DNA of 64,000 nt. It comes from Treponema sp. (lineage in GTDB: Bacteria; Spirochaetota; Spirochaetia; Treponematales; Treponemataceae). How positions within the stretch are numbered: the stretch's first letter is position 1; each line of letters opens with the position of its first letter. The DNA lies in the NCBI GenBank assembly GCA_016288205.1, contig JAEEYO010000063.1, forward strand, positions 54,898-118,897, given 5' to 3'. A program made the translations under genes and the position numbers. Positions 36,958-47,978 of the stretch are shown here, piece after piece. Under the pieces are notes generated by a model that worked only from the letters and a program-made list of their open reading frames with translations, did no database searches and was not told the origin of the DNA.

Positions 36958-37902
36958 ATGTTAGTTGTGTTCGGAATAAAAACTAAAATCAAAAGATGTA
37001 TAGCGCATTGTATTGGGGCAAGTTTTAAATCGACCGGGAAAAAGACTCTGGAAGAACTCCCGCTCAATAAAAAGATTAAGCTTTATATTCCAACGTATGA
37101 CAACAGCAATCAAATAGTTCATCCGGATATTCTTTTGCGCGACGAATCTCCCAAATATGTTCTCGCTTTTACCCCTTATCCAAATACAAATGACAAATAT
37201 GAAAATCCTTCCATTGCGGTTTCTGATGACGGTATTCATTTTGTGGAGGAAAAGAAGGGGATTAATCCGCTGGTTTCCGCTCCTGAAAAAGACCACAATG
37301 ATGATCCCGACATATCTTTTCATAACGGAATGTACCAGATTCTTTATTTGGAGACAGTTCGTCCAGATTATCAGAATTTGATGTTGCTCACAAGCTCGGA
37401 CAGACTGAATTGGGAAAAGGAGATCCTTAGGCATGAAGAATTAAATGGTAGAAATGATGGCTTTATGCTTTCCCCTGCTGTTGTATACAATGACCGTGAG
37501 TGTTTTTTATTTGCCGTGCATAAAGATTTAACAAACGGTAATACGCTTTACGCTGTCAAGGGGAATGATATTCATTCAATAAACTTCGAAAATAAAATTG
37601 AGCTGAGTACAATTCCAAACGATTTGCAGCCTTGGCATGTTGATGTTTTTAAAGATGGCAAGGACGGTTATGTAATGCTTTTGTGTATGGTTTCACCATA
37701 TTCTTGTGAACAAAAAGAATATAGCCTTTTTATAGGAACGAGCAGTAATCTAATTGACTGGAAATTCCAAGAAACTCCGGTTATTAAAAATTGTTATCGC
37801 TCAAGTGGATTCGTAAGAAATAGTATTCTGTACATATATTTTTCAAGTAATATCTATGCTGATGTCTGGAAGACAGGATTGTATAAGATCAATTGGAATT
37901 GA
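36958..37902 (+). CDS. Beta-propeller glycosidase-like (GH32/43/62 superfamily-like) protein
   Basis: VHPDILLRDESPKYVLAFTPYPNTNDKYENPSIAVSDDGIHF, HNDDPDISFHNGMYQILYLET, DLQPWHVDVFKDGKDGYVML. Confidence 0.6.
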   Translation: MLVVFGIKTKIKRCIAHCIGASFKSTGKKTLEELPLNKKIKLYIPTYDNSNQIVHPDILLRDESPKYVLAFTPYPNTNDKYENPSIAVSDDGIHFVEEKKGINPLVSAPEKDHNDDPDISFHNGMYQILYLETVRPDYQNLMLLTSSDRLNWEKEILRHEELNGRNDGFMLSPAVVYNDRECFLFAVHKDLTNGNTLYAVKGNDIHSINFENKIELSTIPNDLQPWHVDVFKDGKDGYVMLLCMVSPYSCEQKEYSLFIGTSSNLIDWKFQETPVIKNCYRSSGFVRNSILYIYFSSNIYADVWKTGLYKINWN

Positions 37903-37907
37903 CACGA

Positions 37908-39089
37908 TTATCTTGCAGAATCCACTAAAACATCTTTATAGATATTGTATATCCTTTCACAAATTGCATCGGCGGAAAAGACCCTCTCCGCATATTCTTG
38001 CATTTCTGAAGAATTATACGATGTGTAATTCTCCTTCATGCTTACTAGGGCATTGAAAAGCTCGTCCTCATTTCCTGGCTCGACCAGGATACCGTTGCTT
38101 TCATTGACAAAGGAATCTGGTCCTCCGGTTCTGGATGCAATAACGGGGCGCCCTACGTACATGGATTCCGCCAGAACTATGCCGAAAGTCTCGAATCGGC
38201 TCGGAAGAACGAAACAAGAGCTCCGGGCCATGTATTTGTATACCTCATCATGGGGAATCCTGCCTAAAAGCTCCAGACTATTGTTTATTCCTAACATCTT
38301 TGCCTGCTCTTTCAGCGCATTTTGTCCATCTTCCGTAAGGCCTCCGATTACTAAGACTCCACGGCGTTTTTCCAAAAACCTTGCAAACGCATTTAAAAGG
38401 ACGTCAAATCCCTTTACCTTTATGTCATATCCTAACGAAAAGAAAGTGAATACCTCATTTTGCTTGATTCCCTCAAATGTGGAACGCGGAACTTCCTTTA
38501 CGATGTTGAAAACGACTTTGACATCTTTTTGTGAATATACCTGTATTTTCTTAGCCAAACCATTTCCAACCGCAATTACAGATTTTGCATTATCAAAAAC
38601 AGCCGGCAAATACTTTTTTTCGGTCGCTCCAATTCTGTTTCTAAAATAGGTGGATGAATGCTCCGTAATTACATAGGGAATTTTCATTTTGCTAATGGCA
38701 TACCAGATGCCTGAAAATTGTGTGGAATGTATATGGATAAGGTCGAATTTGATTCCAAGGAGCTTTTGAGCCTGCAGAATCAGTTTCTTCAAAAAAACTG
38801 CTCCTCGCCTGAAATTGATTTCTTCCAGCTTTGGAAAATGAAACATCCTGGCTCTTACTGTAGTTATTCCGTCTTCTTCTGAGATGTATATTTTTTTTAT
38901 GCCGGAATACATACCTATTTCTTTTATGTTGTATTGCTGAAGGGCTATTATAGTGACGGTGGCATCGATTTCATTCTTCTTAAAATAATCAAGAAGCGCA
39001 TGGGCCTGTTCCTTGAAAAAAAGCCCCCTGACAGGATTATCCGGCGTATCGTACCAGGATGGGATTACAAGTAGATTCATAGCTTGCAT
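37908..39089 (-). CDS. Glycosyltransferase family 4
   Basis: MNLLVIPSWYDTPDNPVRGLFFKEQAHAL, HEVYK region SCFVLPSRFETFGIVLAESMYVGRPVIASRTGGPDSFV; listed ORF start is upstream of the likely start. Confidence 0.9.
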   Translation of the reverse strand: MQAMNLLVIPSWYDTPDNPVRGLFFKEQAHALLDYFKKNEIDATVTIIALQQYNIKEIGMYSGIKKIYISEEDGITTVRARMFHFPKLEEINFRRGAVFLKKLILQAQKLLGIKFDLIHIHSTQFSGIWYAISKMKIPYVITEHSSTYFRNRIGATEKKYLPAVFDNAKSVIAVGNGLAKKIQVYSQKDVKVVFNIVKEVPRSTFEGIKQNEVFTFFSLGYDIKVKGFDVLLNAFARFLEKRRGVLVIGGLTEDGQNALKEQAKMLGINNSLELLGRIPHDEVYKYMARSSCFVLPSRFETFGIVLAESMYVGRPVIASRTGGPDSFVNESNGILVEPGNEDELFNALVSMKENYTSYNSSEMQEYAERVFSADAICERIYNIYKDVLVDSAR

Positions 39090-39314
39090 ATTATAGCAGA
39101 TATATATTTTTTTGAAAATATGGGGAAGAGTTTTTTTGTATGATAGGGAAAGGGCTTGCAGAAATAAAGAAGAAATTTTATAATGCTCAAGCGCCAGGAA
39201 TTTTGGAAAAATCAAAAAAAATCCAAAATGATAGACTGTCCTATTAGTTTTTGTAAATTTATCCAAGTTAAACTTAGAGGTAACATAAATCTTTCCAAAA
39301 AGGAGTAAATCCGC

Positions 39315-40616
39315 ATGAGACAAAAATATAGTATCCTTTGTTTTCTTATAATGGCGATTATCTTTGCGTCATGTGCTCACAGGCCGCCAGCAGAGCGTGA
39401 TTATGAGGACGTTTCGTATAATCCTTCTGCAGCTGAGCTTGAGAGAACTGGCATCCCGGTCATTAAGATTGTTACGGATGACGGACAAGAAATAGAATCA
39501 AAATCAGAATGGAAAGCTGCGCTCATTGAGGTAATAGGAAATCACTGTGGGTTTGAGAATGTATCAATTGAGACCATGAAAATAAAGGGCAGGGGAAACA
39601 CTACCTGGGGATTACCGAAGAGACCTTACTCAATAAAGCTGGATTCAAAATCAGAAATTCTTGGGATGAAAAAAAGCAAAAGATGGGTCCTAATAGCAAA
39701 TTACAGCGATAAGGCACTTTTGCGGAATGACTATGCATCCTATCTGGGAAACAGCCTGTATGACGCGTGTTGGAATCCTTCATTTAAATCGGTCCATCTT
39801 ATTCTCAACGACACTTACAGGGGTGTATATCTTTTTGGCGAGCAGATAAAGATAGATAAAAATCGGGTGAACATAAAGAGCATAGGCAAAAGCAAGGATG
39901 ATGAGGGTGGTTTTATTTTTGAAATCAATGAGCGCCTTGACGAGAAATTTAATTTTAAGACAAAAAAGGGTGTTTGCATAAGCTTAAAGGATCCGGATGA
40001 CGTAGATTCTGAAGTTCAGCAAAAAGTCCAGGCAATGATTCAGACGGCCGAGGACGTGCTTTTTGGAAAGCATCCAGAGGATCCTGAGAACGGCTGGAGA
40101 AAGTATTTCGATGAAAAATCTGTAATTGATTGGTACCTTACGAACGAGATTACAAAAAATATAGATGCTGCATATTGGGGATCAATATATTTTTACTTTG
40201 AACCAAAAGATGGTTTGTTTCACATGGGTCCCAGTTGGGATTTTGATATTTCCTGTGGCAATGTGTATTATGATGGCGGAGATAAATATACCGGACTTTT
40301 TGTGAAGGAAAAATCTGTCTGGGTAAGAAGGTTGTTTTCGGATCCTGAATTTGTTGCCAAACTTAAACAGAGATGGAATTCAACGAAACAGGAACTTTAT
40401 GATTCCATAAATACTTGGATTCCTGAACAGGCGGCGCTGCTGGAGGCGTCTGCGGAACATAACTTTAAGAAATGGCAAATCCTCGGGAACTATGTTTGGC
40501 CCAATGAGTTTGGATTTTCTGAGAGAAAGACCTATCAAAGCGAGGTTGATTATCTCATAAACTGGCTGAATTTACGCTATGAATATTTGGATAAGGCTAT
40601 AAACAGACTGAAATAA
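39315..40616 (+). CDS. cotH: CotH kinase family lipoprotein
   Basis: Lipobox-like IIFASC; IKGRGNTTWGLPKRPYSIKLD, WVLIANYSDKALLRNDYASYLG, VYLFGEQIKIDKNRVNI, MGPSWDFDIS. Confidence 0.9.
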   Translation: MRQKYSILCFLIMAIIFASCAHRPPAERDYEDVSYNPSAAELERTGIPVIKIVTDDGQEIESKSEWKAALIEVIGNHCGFENVSIETMKIKGRGNTTWGLPKRPYSIKLDSKSEILGMKKSKRWVLIANYSDKALLRNDYASYLGNSLYDACWNPSFKSVHLILNDTYRGVYLFGEQIKIDKNRVNIKSIGKSKDDEGGFIFEINERLDEKFNFKTKKGVCISLKDPDDVDSEVQQKVQAMIQTAEDVLFGKHPEDPENGWRKYFDEKSVIDWYLTNEITKNIDAAYWGSIYFYFEPKDGLFHMGPSWDFDISCGNVYYDGGDKYTGLFVKEKSVWVRRLFSDPEFVAKLKQRWNSTKQELYDSINTWIPEQAALLEASAEHNFKKWQILGNYVWPNEFGFSERKTYQSEVDYLINWLNLRYEYLDKAINRLK

Positions 40617-40680
40617 GGCCTGGCCGGACTTCCCCCTGCCCCACTAGATAATCTCTGCCAAAAGTATTAGAATATGGGCT

Positions 40681-41865
40681 ATGAAAATAACTGTAGCAGG
40701 AACAGGCTATGTGGGCCTTTCAGTTTCAATTCTTTTGGCGCAGAACAATGATGTGACTGCATGTGACATCATTCAGTCAAAGGTTGATTTGATCAACAAC
40801 AAGAAATCTCCGATTGTTGACAAGGAGATAATTGAATATCTTGAGCAGAAGCCTTTGCATCTGAAGGCGACGGTGGATGCCGATGAGGCGTATAATTCCC
40901 CGGATTATGTTGTCATAGCGACACCCACCAATTACGATTCCGAAAAGAATTTTTTTGACACTTCTTCCATAGAGGCCGTGCTCTCCATAGTGGAAAAGAA
41001 ATGCCCGGACACGACGGTCGTGATTAAATCCACAATCCCCGTAGGATACACCGAAAAGATTTACGGACAGTATAAAATCAAGAACATGCTTTTCAGCCCG
41101 GAGTTTCTTCGCGAGGGGCACGCGCTTTATGACAATCTCTATCCCAGCCGCATCGTTGTCAGCTATCCGAAATCGGTTCCTGCTTTGAAACAAAAAGCGG
41201 AGGAGTTTGCTGGACTCCTGAAAAATGGCGCGATCAAAAAGGATGTGCAGATTCTTACTCCGAACTGTACCGAGGCGGAGGCCATAAAACTCTTTGCGAA
41301 TACATATCTGGCCCTTCGTGTGGCATATTTTAACGAGCTTGATACCTATGCGGAGGTCAGGGGACTGAATACAAGGCAGATAATCGAAGGGATAAGCCTG
41401 GATCCTCGCATTGGGGATTTCTACAATAACCCTTCATTCGGCTATGGCGGATACTGTCTTCCGAAGGACACAAAGCAGCTTCTTGCAAATTTCAATTCCG
41501 TTCCGCAGAATCTTATTCAGGCAATCGTTGACTCTAACCGAACCCGCAAGGAATTCGTCGCCGCACAGATTCTTTCAAAGAGACCGAATACGGTCGGAAT
41601 CTACCGCCTTACGATGAAGGCAAACAGCGACAATTTCCGCCAGAGTTCCATACAGGACATCATGAAGATTCTCCGTGGGGAGGGAATCAGGGTTGTGATT
41701 TATGAACCAACCTTAAAGTCGAATGATTTTGAAAAGTATCCTGTAAACAATGATATTAAGTCATTTACGTCTGAGTGCGACATAATTCTTGCGAACCGGA
41801 TGGCCGATGAGTTGAAGGAAGTACAGGACAAGGTTTATACACGGGATTTGTATTCGCGGGATTAG
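40681..41865 (+). CDS. ugd: UDP-glucose 6-dehydrogenase
   Basis: MKITVAGTGYVGLSVSILLAQNNDV, IKSTIPVGYTE, SPEFLREGHALYDNLYPSRIV, GYGGYCLPKDTKQL. Confidence 0.95.
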   Translation: MKITVAGTGYVGLSVSILLAQNNDVTACDIIQSKVDLINNKKSPIVDKEIIEYLEQKPLHLKATVDADEAYNSPDYVVIATPTNYDSEKNFFDTSSIEAVLSIVEKKCPDTTVVIKSTIPVGYTEKIYGQYKIKNMLFSPEFLREGHALYDNLYPSRIVVSYPKSVPALKQKAEEFAGLLKNGAIKKDVQILTPNCTEAEAIKLFANTYLALRVAYFNELDTYAEVRGLNTRQIIEGISLDPRIGDFYNNPSFGYGGYCLPKDTKQLLANFNSVPQNLIQAIVDSNRTRKEFVAAQILSKRPNTVGIYRLTMKANSDNFRQSSIQDIMKILRGEGIRVVIYEPTLKSNDFEKYPVNNDIKSFTSECDIILANRMADELKEVQDKVYTRDLYSRD

Positions 41866-41866
41866 T

Positions 41867-43036
41867 ATGCATAAGATTGTTTTTATTACGGCACATAACT
41901 GGGATACTAAAAGACAGGGGGGCTTTCATAAATTCGCGGAAGCTGCCTGCCTTTCAGGAATACAAACAGTTTTTTTCAGTTTCCCCCGCCCTTATTATGG
42001 ATTGATTATGCATCGCGAGCAGATAAATAGGTCCGTAATAAGAACTTTGTCAAAAGGAAAAAAGTATCCTGCCTCAGGAAAAAAAGATTCACCAGAACTG
42101 TTAAACGTGACATTTCCGACGTTCAGGGTTCCTGACGGCATGGGACGTTTTTTGCCTGAGAAATTTATGAATTGGCTCCTGACGCATTCTTTTATAGGAT
42201 TCAAGCGCTTTTGCAAGAAATATCTCTCAGAAACTGATTGTTTTGTTTTTGAATCCTGCGAGGGAGTTGCTTTTATAGAACCTCTTAAAAAGCTTTTTCC
42301 TGAAGCAAAAATGATTTACCGTCCGAGCGATCCGATGGTCTATGACTCTGTTCCAGAACGCGTAAAAAAATTGGAAAGGAACATCCTTTATAAGGCAGAT
42401 TTAAGCATTATTGTAAATCAAGAAGGTTTAGAGGCATATAGAAAATCAATTCCGGAGTTTGATTCCAAAGTGAAGTACACAATTCTTTCAAATGGAATAG
42501 ACATTGATTCCTACACGAAAAAATATGATTGCCCAGAGCTTTTGCGGGATAAAAAATCCGTCTTGTATGTAGGTGCCTGGGAAGTTGAATGGCCGCTTTT
42601 GTTCAAAGCCTGTGACTCTGATCCTGACTTAAATTACATTGTGGTTTGTCCGAATTATCCTTCCCAGGAGATTCAAAAAAGGATAAAGGAATACAATAAC
42701 CTGCATTATGTTCCCGGCATTAAACCTTCTGAGGTTCCTTCGTGGATTACAAACTGCAACGTAGTGATGGTTCCCTATGTGACGGATTTCTATAAGGACA
42801 GACCTCTTGGCATTACCGCAAAATACTATCAGGCCATGGCGGCCCATAAGCCCATTGTTGCCTATTGTGACACGCCGAAGCTGAAAGATGCCGGTGTTGT
42901 AGTGACGTATGACTATGACGATTTCACAAGGGAAGTGCGGAAAGCAATGGAAAAATCCTCATGCGATTATAGCTATGACCTGAGCGGTCGTGAGTGGAAA
43001 GAAGTATGTGACAGATTTATTTCTTTGTGTAGTTGA
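41867..43036 (+). CDS. Glycosyltransferase (GT-B, glucuronosyltransferase-like)
   Basis: YRPSDPMVYDSVPERVKKLERNILYKADLSIIVNQEGLEAYR, VLYVGAWEVEWPLLFKACDSDP, PLGITAKYYQAMAAHKPIVAY. Confidence 0.78.
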   Translation: MHKIVFITAHNWDTKRQGGFHKFAEAACLSGIQTVFFSFPRPYYGLIMHREQINRSVIRTLSKGKKYPASGKKDSPELLNVTFPTFRVPDGMGRFLPEKFMNWLLTHSFIGFKRFCKKYLSETDCFVFESCEGVAFIEPLKKLFPEAKMIYRPSDPMVYDSVPERVKKLERNILYKADLSIIVNQEGLEAYRKSIPEFDSKVKYTILSNGIDIDSYTKKYDCPELLRDKKSVLYVGAWEVEWPLLFKACDSDPDLNYIVVCPNYPSQEIQKRIKEYNNLHYVPGIKPSEVPSWITNCNVVMVPYVTDFYKDRPLGITAKYYQAMAAHKPIVAYCDTPKLKDAGVVVTYDYDDFTREVRKAMEKSSCDYSYDLSGREWKEVCDRFISLCS

Positions 43037-43063
43037 ATTTTATAGTAAACAGGAGTTCTGTAT

Positions 43064-44809
43064 ATGTTTTTTATTAAGCCGACAAAAAAAACTTTTTTTC
43101 TCTTTATTTTCCTTTTGGCTTGTTTTGTGCTAAGTTTGATTATGTCTACTGGGTGGTTCAATGTTTTTGCCATAGAAACAGTCCAAAACATAACTGGGAA
43201 GACTCTCCGCAATCCTTATAAATGGTCCTGTGCGGTCTACAACTGCGTACATATCCCGCTGTTTATTTCCATCGTACTTTTATTTTTGAAGTTTACTTCC
43301 AGTGGAAATTCCATTTCTTCGGCTAAGGCGAAAGCATATAAGAATTTCGCAGATTTTTTTATTCAGAAGAGGAATATCATTTTTACTGCATTTCTCGTTT
43401 TATTTTTCTTTATTGCTTATTATAAGATTATTAATGCGGATTTTTATTATATGGATGATATGGCCAGAAATATGGGTGCTGATGACTCTGGCTGGATGGC
43501 CTATGGACGATATATTTCTGAATTTGGCTCTGTGCTTGTTCACGGATCGTTTCCTTTAACAGACATTGGCCCGCTTTCCCAAATCATTTCGATTGTCATT
43601 TTTGCATTTACGGTTTTTACCTTGTCTTATGTTATATGCGGAAATGAGATAAGGATGCTTCCGACTCTTGGATTGTCCTTAATTTTTATTTCTCCTTTCT
43701 TCAGCCAGTGTTTTTCTTATCGCTATGATAATCCATACATGACGCTTTCCATTCTGTTTGCGATTCTTCCATTTCTTTTTTGTGAAGATAAGAAATCGTT
43801 CATATATACATCAATTATATTCCTTATTCTTTCTTGCATGTCATACCAGGCCGGAACTAGTGTTTACATAGTTGTCTGTATGTATCTTGTGCTTAAAAAA
43901 ATCATTAATGGGAAAAAGGAAAATCTTGCCAGCTTTATAATCATTTCTGTTATTTCTTTTGCACTGGCTCTTGTGATATATCAGCTCTTATTTAACTGTT
44001 CTGGGAATCCGAAGTTTCCTAAGCCAGAAAATATGGGACTGGCTTCTACAGGATTTTCTGTTTCAAGGGTAATTCCAAACTTAAAAATTTACACATCTTT
44101 TGTTCTGGAAAATTTCGGAGGATATATATTCAAACTTTGTTTCATAATAACTCTTCTGCTCTTTGTTGTTTTGAACATTGTAAAATCAAAGGTTAGCAAA
44201 TTAGCCTCATTTTTTGTTCTTGCCATTTTCATCGTTGCGGGTTTTATTCTTTCACTTGGGGCATATCTTGTTTTTGAAGCTTCAATGATTGCACCTCGTG
44301 TCCTTATGGGCTTCAATTGTTTCGCCGCTTTGATAGTTTTTGATTCATTGCTTATGATTTCTGAGAAAGTTCAAAAACGCAGGAAACTTTTGTTCATACC
44401 GGCTGTTCTTTGCCTTTATTTATCCGTTGCCTTTTTGTATACTTATGGAAATTGTCTTACGCAGCAGAAGGATTATGCTGATTTTCGGATGCATGCATTG
44501 ATTTATGATTTGAGTGAATATGTGAGTACCGATTCTGGAGAAATAAAAGTAACGCTCAATGGTTCCGCCGGTTACTGTAAGTCCTATGACAATGCCCGCA
44601 GACAATATCCGATTATAGACTCTCTAATTATGAGATTTCCTGGGTCAAATATGTGGGACAAGGACTGCGCATATAAGTTCAATTTCATTTTTGATGACGC
44701 CTATCTTTCTGAAGTTCCATCTGATTTTATGAAATTGAAGGATTCAAAACTACATGCCATTTATGCTTCTCCTGACAGACAAATTTTTTATGTGGAATTA
44801 AGGGAATAG
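43064..44809 (+). CDS. GtrII-like glucosyltransferase domain membrane protein
   Basis: Many TM helices with the DDMARN...DSGWMAYGR motif region typical of Glucos_trans_II proteins. Confidence 0.72.
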   Translation: MFFIKPTKKTFFLFIFLLACFVLSLIMSTGWFNVFAIETVQNITGKTLRNPYKWSCAVYNCVHIPLFISIVLLFLKFTSSGNSISSAKAKAYKNFADFFIQKRNIIFTAFLVLFFFIAYYKIINADFYYMDDMARNMGADDSGWMAYGRYISEFGSVLVHGSFPLTDIGPLSQIISIVIFAFTVFTLSYVICGNEIRMLPTLGLSLIFISPFFSQCFSYRYDNPYMTLSILFAILPFLFCEDKKSFIYTSIIFLILSCMSYQAGTSVYIVVCMYLVLKKIINGKKENLASFIIISVISFALALVIYQLLFNCSGNPKFPKPENMGLASTGFSVSRVIPNLKIYTSFVLENFGGYIFKLCFIITLLLFVVLNIVKSKVSKLASFFVLAIFIVAGFILSLGAYLVFEASMIAPRVLMGFNCFAALIVFDSLLMISEKVQKRRKLLFIPAVLCLYLSVAFLYTYGNCLTQQKDYADFRMHALIYDLSEYVSTDSGEIKVTLNGSAGYCKSYDNARRQYPIIDSLIMRFPGSNMWDKDCAYKFNFIFDDAYLSEVPSDFMKLKDSKLHAIYASPDRQIFYVELRE

Positions 44810-44814
44810 ATTTT

Positions 44815-45882
44815 ATGATCATTATTAACGCTTCGTTTTTATGCAGAAACTTAACGGGAATAGAGAGGTTCGCTTTTGAGATTTGCAGGAGACTGGATTT
44901 GCTTATCCAGAAAGATGAAATCTGGATGTATGTTCCTCGCAATGCAAAAAGCATTCCTGAATATAAAAACATAAAGATCATAGTTTCTAAGAAAGAACTC
45001 ACAAGTTTTCCTGTCTGGGATCATCTTATTTTTTCTGGATTCGTGAAAAAAAATCACGGAGTTTCTCTGGATTTTGCTAACATCACGTCTTTATTTAATC
45101 CCGGCTATGTCTTTATACATGATATATATGCGAAGCTTTATCCAAGAGATTTTGTGGGCTTTAAAGACAAGCTCAGGCGATTTTACATGTGCTGGATGTA
45201 TAGCCACGCGGCAAGAAGAGCGAAAAAAATTTTTACAGTTTCAGACTTCAGCAAAAGACAGATAACAGAGACCTATGGGATTTCCTCCGATAGAATTTCA
45301 GTAATTCCAAATGGCTGGGAACATTTTGAATCAGTTAATTCTGATCCTTCTATATTTGAAAGTTTCCCGCAGCTTAAGAAAGGAGAGTATTATTTTACTC
45401 TTGGGAGCCTTCAAAAGCGTAAGAATCTGAAATGGATTTTGGAATATGCAATGAAAAATCCGTCCGAGAAGTTTGCAATTTCCGGTAAAGTCATTAACGG
45501 AATGCAGAGTGATGAGCTGTCGGCTTTGAAGGAGCTTCCAAACGTAATCTTTTTGGGTTACGTGTCAGATGAAAATGTTAAGTCTCTCATGCAGAACTGC
45601 AAGGCGTTCATCTTTCCAAGCTACTACGAGGGATTCGGAATTCCCCCGCTGGAGGCGCTTTCTGTCGGCGCGAAAATTGTAGTGGGAAATGCGGCGAGCC
45701 TGCCGGAGATTTATAAAAAATCTGCGTATTATATTGATCCTGAAAAAACGGACATCTCTTTGAGCGAACTTCTTTCAAAAGAGGTTGAGCCTGCGGACGA
45801 AATCTTAAAGTTTTATACTTATGAGAATGCGGCAAGGCTTTTGTACGAAAAATTAAGGCTCCCCCATTTCCCTACTTCCTGA
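44815..45882 (+). CDS. Glycosyltransferase family 4
   Basis: ASFLCRNLTGIERFAFEICRRLD, YYFTLGSLQKRKNLKWILEYA, FIFPSYYEGFGIPPLEALSVGAKIVVGNAASLPEI. Confidence 0.92.
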   Translation: MIIINASFLCRNLTGIERFAFEICRRLDLLIQKDEIWMYVPRNAKSIPEYKNIKIIVSKKELTSFPVWDHLIFSGFVKKNHGVSLDFANITSLFNPGYVFIHDIYAKLYPRDFVGFKDKLRRFYMCWMYSHAARRAKKIFTVSDFSKRQITETYGISSDRISVIPNGWEHFESVNSDPSIFESFPQLKKGEYYFTLGSLQKRKNLKWILEYAMKNPSEKFAISGKVINGMQSDELSALKELPNVIFLGYVSDENVKSLMQNCKAFIFPSYYEGFGIPPLEALSVGAKIVVGNAASLPEIYKKSAYYIDPEKTDISLSELLSKEVEPADEILKFYTYENAARLLYEKLRLPHFPTS

Positions 45883-46855
45883 CATCCCCATGGAGGAAAT
45901 CCTGGTAGCTGATTTCAACGCCCTCACGGACATCGACCTTTGATTTCCAGCCGAGGGCATTTAAACGTGTTACGTCGCACAGTTTCCGGGGCGTGCCGTT
46001 CGGTTTGGTGGCGTCCCATTCCATCCTGCATGTCCTGCCGCTTGAGGCAACATCAGCATATACCACGTCCCTGACTGTCTCCGCGAGCTGCTTTATTGTG
46101 CATTCCTTTCCGGTTCCCACGTTTACGAAATCTCCGGTGGGCGTGCGGAGGTCTGCGGCATTTTTGTTTTCCATCAGATAAACCACGGCATCAGCAAGGT
46201 CTCCCGCGTAAAGGAATTCCCTGAGTGGAGAACCGTCTCCCCAAAGATGCACCACGTCCTCGCCGCTTTCCTTGGCCTCGTGAAATTTTCGGATCATCGC
46301 AGGAAAGACGTGGCTTCCCTGAAGCTCGTAATTGTCGCCAAGGCCATAGAGGTTTGTGGGCATGACGCTTAGAAAATTGGTTCCGTACTGCTTGTTGTAT
46401 GCGGTGCAGAGCTTTATGACGCTGATCTTTGCAAGCGCGTAGGCATCGTTCGTCGGCTCAAGAGGTCCCGTAAGAAGAGACTCCTCGCGGATCGGCTGCT
46501 CGGCCATTTTGGGATAGATGCATGTTGAGCCCAGGTTCATCAGTTTTTTTACGCCGTTGACTCTGGCAGCTTCGACCACATTGAATCCGATGACCATGTT
46601 CTGATAGATGAAATCCGCGGGGTAAGTTGAGTTCGCCCCTATTCCACCGACGTGTGCAGCGGCCAAAAAGACATACTCCGGTTTTTCCGTCTTGAAAAAA
46701 TCATTTACGGCAGCCTGATTCAGAAGATCAAGCTCCTTGTGTGTCCTTGTGATGATATTGCCGTATCCCTTTTCCTGAAGGCATCTGAGTATCGCGCCTC
46801 CGACAAGACCCCGGTGTCCTGCCACATAAATCTTCGCATTCTTTTCCATAATCAT
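45872..46855 (-). CDS. fcl: GDP-L-fucose synthase
   Basis: [68 protein letters not shown]. Confidence 0.95.
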   Translation of the reverse strand: MIMEKNAKIYVAGHRGLVGGAILRCLQEKGYGNIITRTHKELDLLNQAAVNDFFKTEKPEYVFLAAAHVGGIGANSTYPADFIYQNMVIGFNVVEAARVNGVKKLMNLGSTCIYPKMAEQPIREESLLTGPLEPTNDAYALAKISVIKLCTAYNKQYGTNFLSVMPTNLYGLGDNYELQGSHVFPAMIRKFHEAKESGEDVVHLWGDGSPLREFLYAGDLADAVVYLMENKNAADLRTPTGDFVNVGTGKECTIKQLAETVRDVVYADVASSGRTCRMEWDATKPNGTPRKLCDVTRLNALGWKSKVDVREGVEISYQDFLHGDVRK

Positions 46856-47931
46856 CTCTGGTGCAGGATTTTTTCTGCCCTCACATATTCCATGTCATGC
46901 TTCATCATGATTTTCACGAGCTCCGGGAACGGAGTCTTTGTGGGATTCCAGCCCAGAACTGATTTTGCCTTAGTCGGGTCGCCAAGCAGGGTCTCAACTT
47001 CGGCGGGACGGAAGTACTTCGGATCCACCTCAATCAGGATTTCTCCGGTAGCCTTGTTGTAACCCTTCTCGTTTACGCCCTCGCCCTTGAACTCTATCTC
47101 GATTCCTGCCTCCCGGAAAGCGTAGAGACAGAATTCGCGGACGGAATGCTGCTCGCCGGTTGCGACTACAAAATCATCGGGCTTGTCCTGCTGGAGGATG
47201 AGCCACATGCACTCAACATAGTCCTTCGCATATCCCCAGTCGCGGAGTGCGTTCAGATTACCGAGGTAGAGCTTTTTCTGGAGTCCCTGTGCAATGCGGG
47301 ATGCGGCCAGAGTGATTTTTCTTGTCACGAAGGTCTCACCACGGCGCTCAGACTCATGGTTGAAAAGGATTCCGTTGGAGCAGAACATTCCGTAGCTCTC
47401 GCGGTAATTTTTCATAATCCAGAATCCGTACATTTTTGCGACGGCATAGGGTGAGCGGGGATAGAAAGGCGTCGTCTCTTTCTGGGGAACTTCCTGTACG
47501 AGCCCGAAAAGCTCAGACGTTGATGCCTGGTAAATGCGGCAGGTCTTTTCCATGCCCAAAAAATGGACTGCCTCAAGAATGCGGAGGACTCCGGTTGCGT
47601 CACAGTCGGCGGTATATTCGGGGACTTCGAATGAAACCTGGACATGGCTCTGTGCGCCAAGATTGTAGATTTCCGTCGGCTTCACTTCGCGGATAAGACG
47701 GATGAGGCTCTCGCTGTCGGTAAGGTCGCCGTAATGCAGGTGTACGCGGCGTTCCTTGTGCATATCCTCAATTGCACTCTCAAGATAAAGATGTTCTATT
47801 CGTCCAGTGTTGAAGCTGGATGAGCGTCGAATGATTCCATGTATCTCATAGCCCTTTTCAAGCAAAAATTCAGCAAGAAAAGACCCGTCCTGTCCGGTAA
47901 TTCCGGTGATAAGCGCTATTTTGTCTGCCAT
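46852..47931 (-). CDS. gmd: GDP-mannose 4,6-dehydratase
   Basis: [63 protein letters not shown]. Confidence 0.96.
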   Translation of the reverse strand: MADKIALITGITGQDGSFLAEFLLEKGYEIHGIIRRSSSFNTGRIEHLYLESAIEDMHKERRVHLHYGDLTDSESLIRLIREVKPTEIYNLGAQSHVQVSFEVPEYTADCDATGVLRILEAVHFLGMEKTCRIYQASTSELFGLVQEVPQKETTPFYPRSPYAVAKMYGFWIMKNYRESYGMFCSNGILFNHESERRGETFVTRKITLAASRIAQGLQKKLYLGNLNALRDWGYAKDYVECMWLILQQDKPDDFVVATGEQHSVREFCLYAFREAGIEIEFKGEGVNEKGYNKATGEILIEVDPKYFRPAEVETLLGDPTKAKSVLGWNPTKTPFPELVKIMMKHDMEYVRAEKILHQR

Positions 47932-47978
47932 GGGGATATTTTAGCATTTTTCACTCAATAATTCAATACAGGGAAAAA

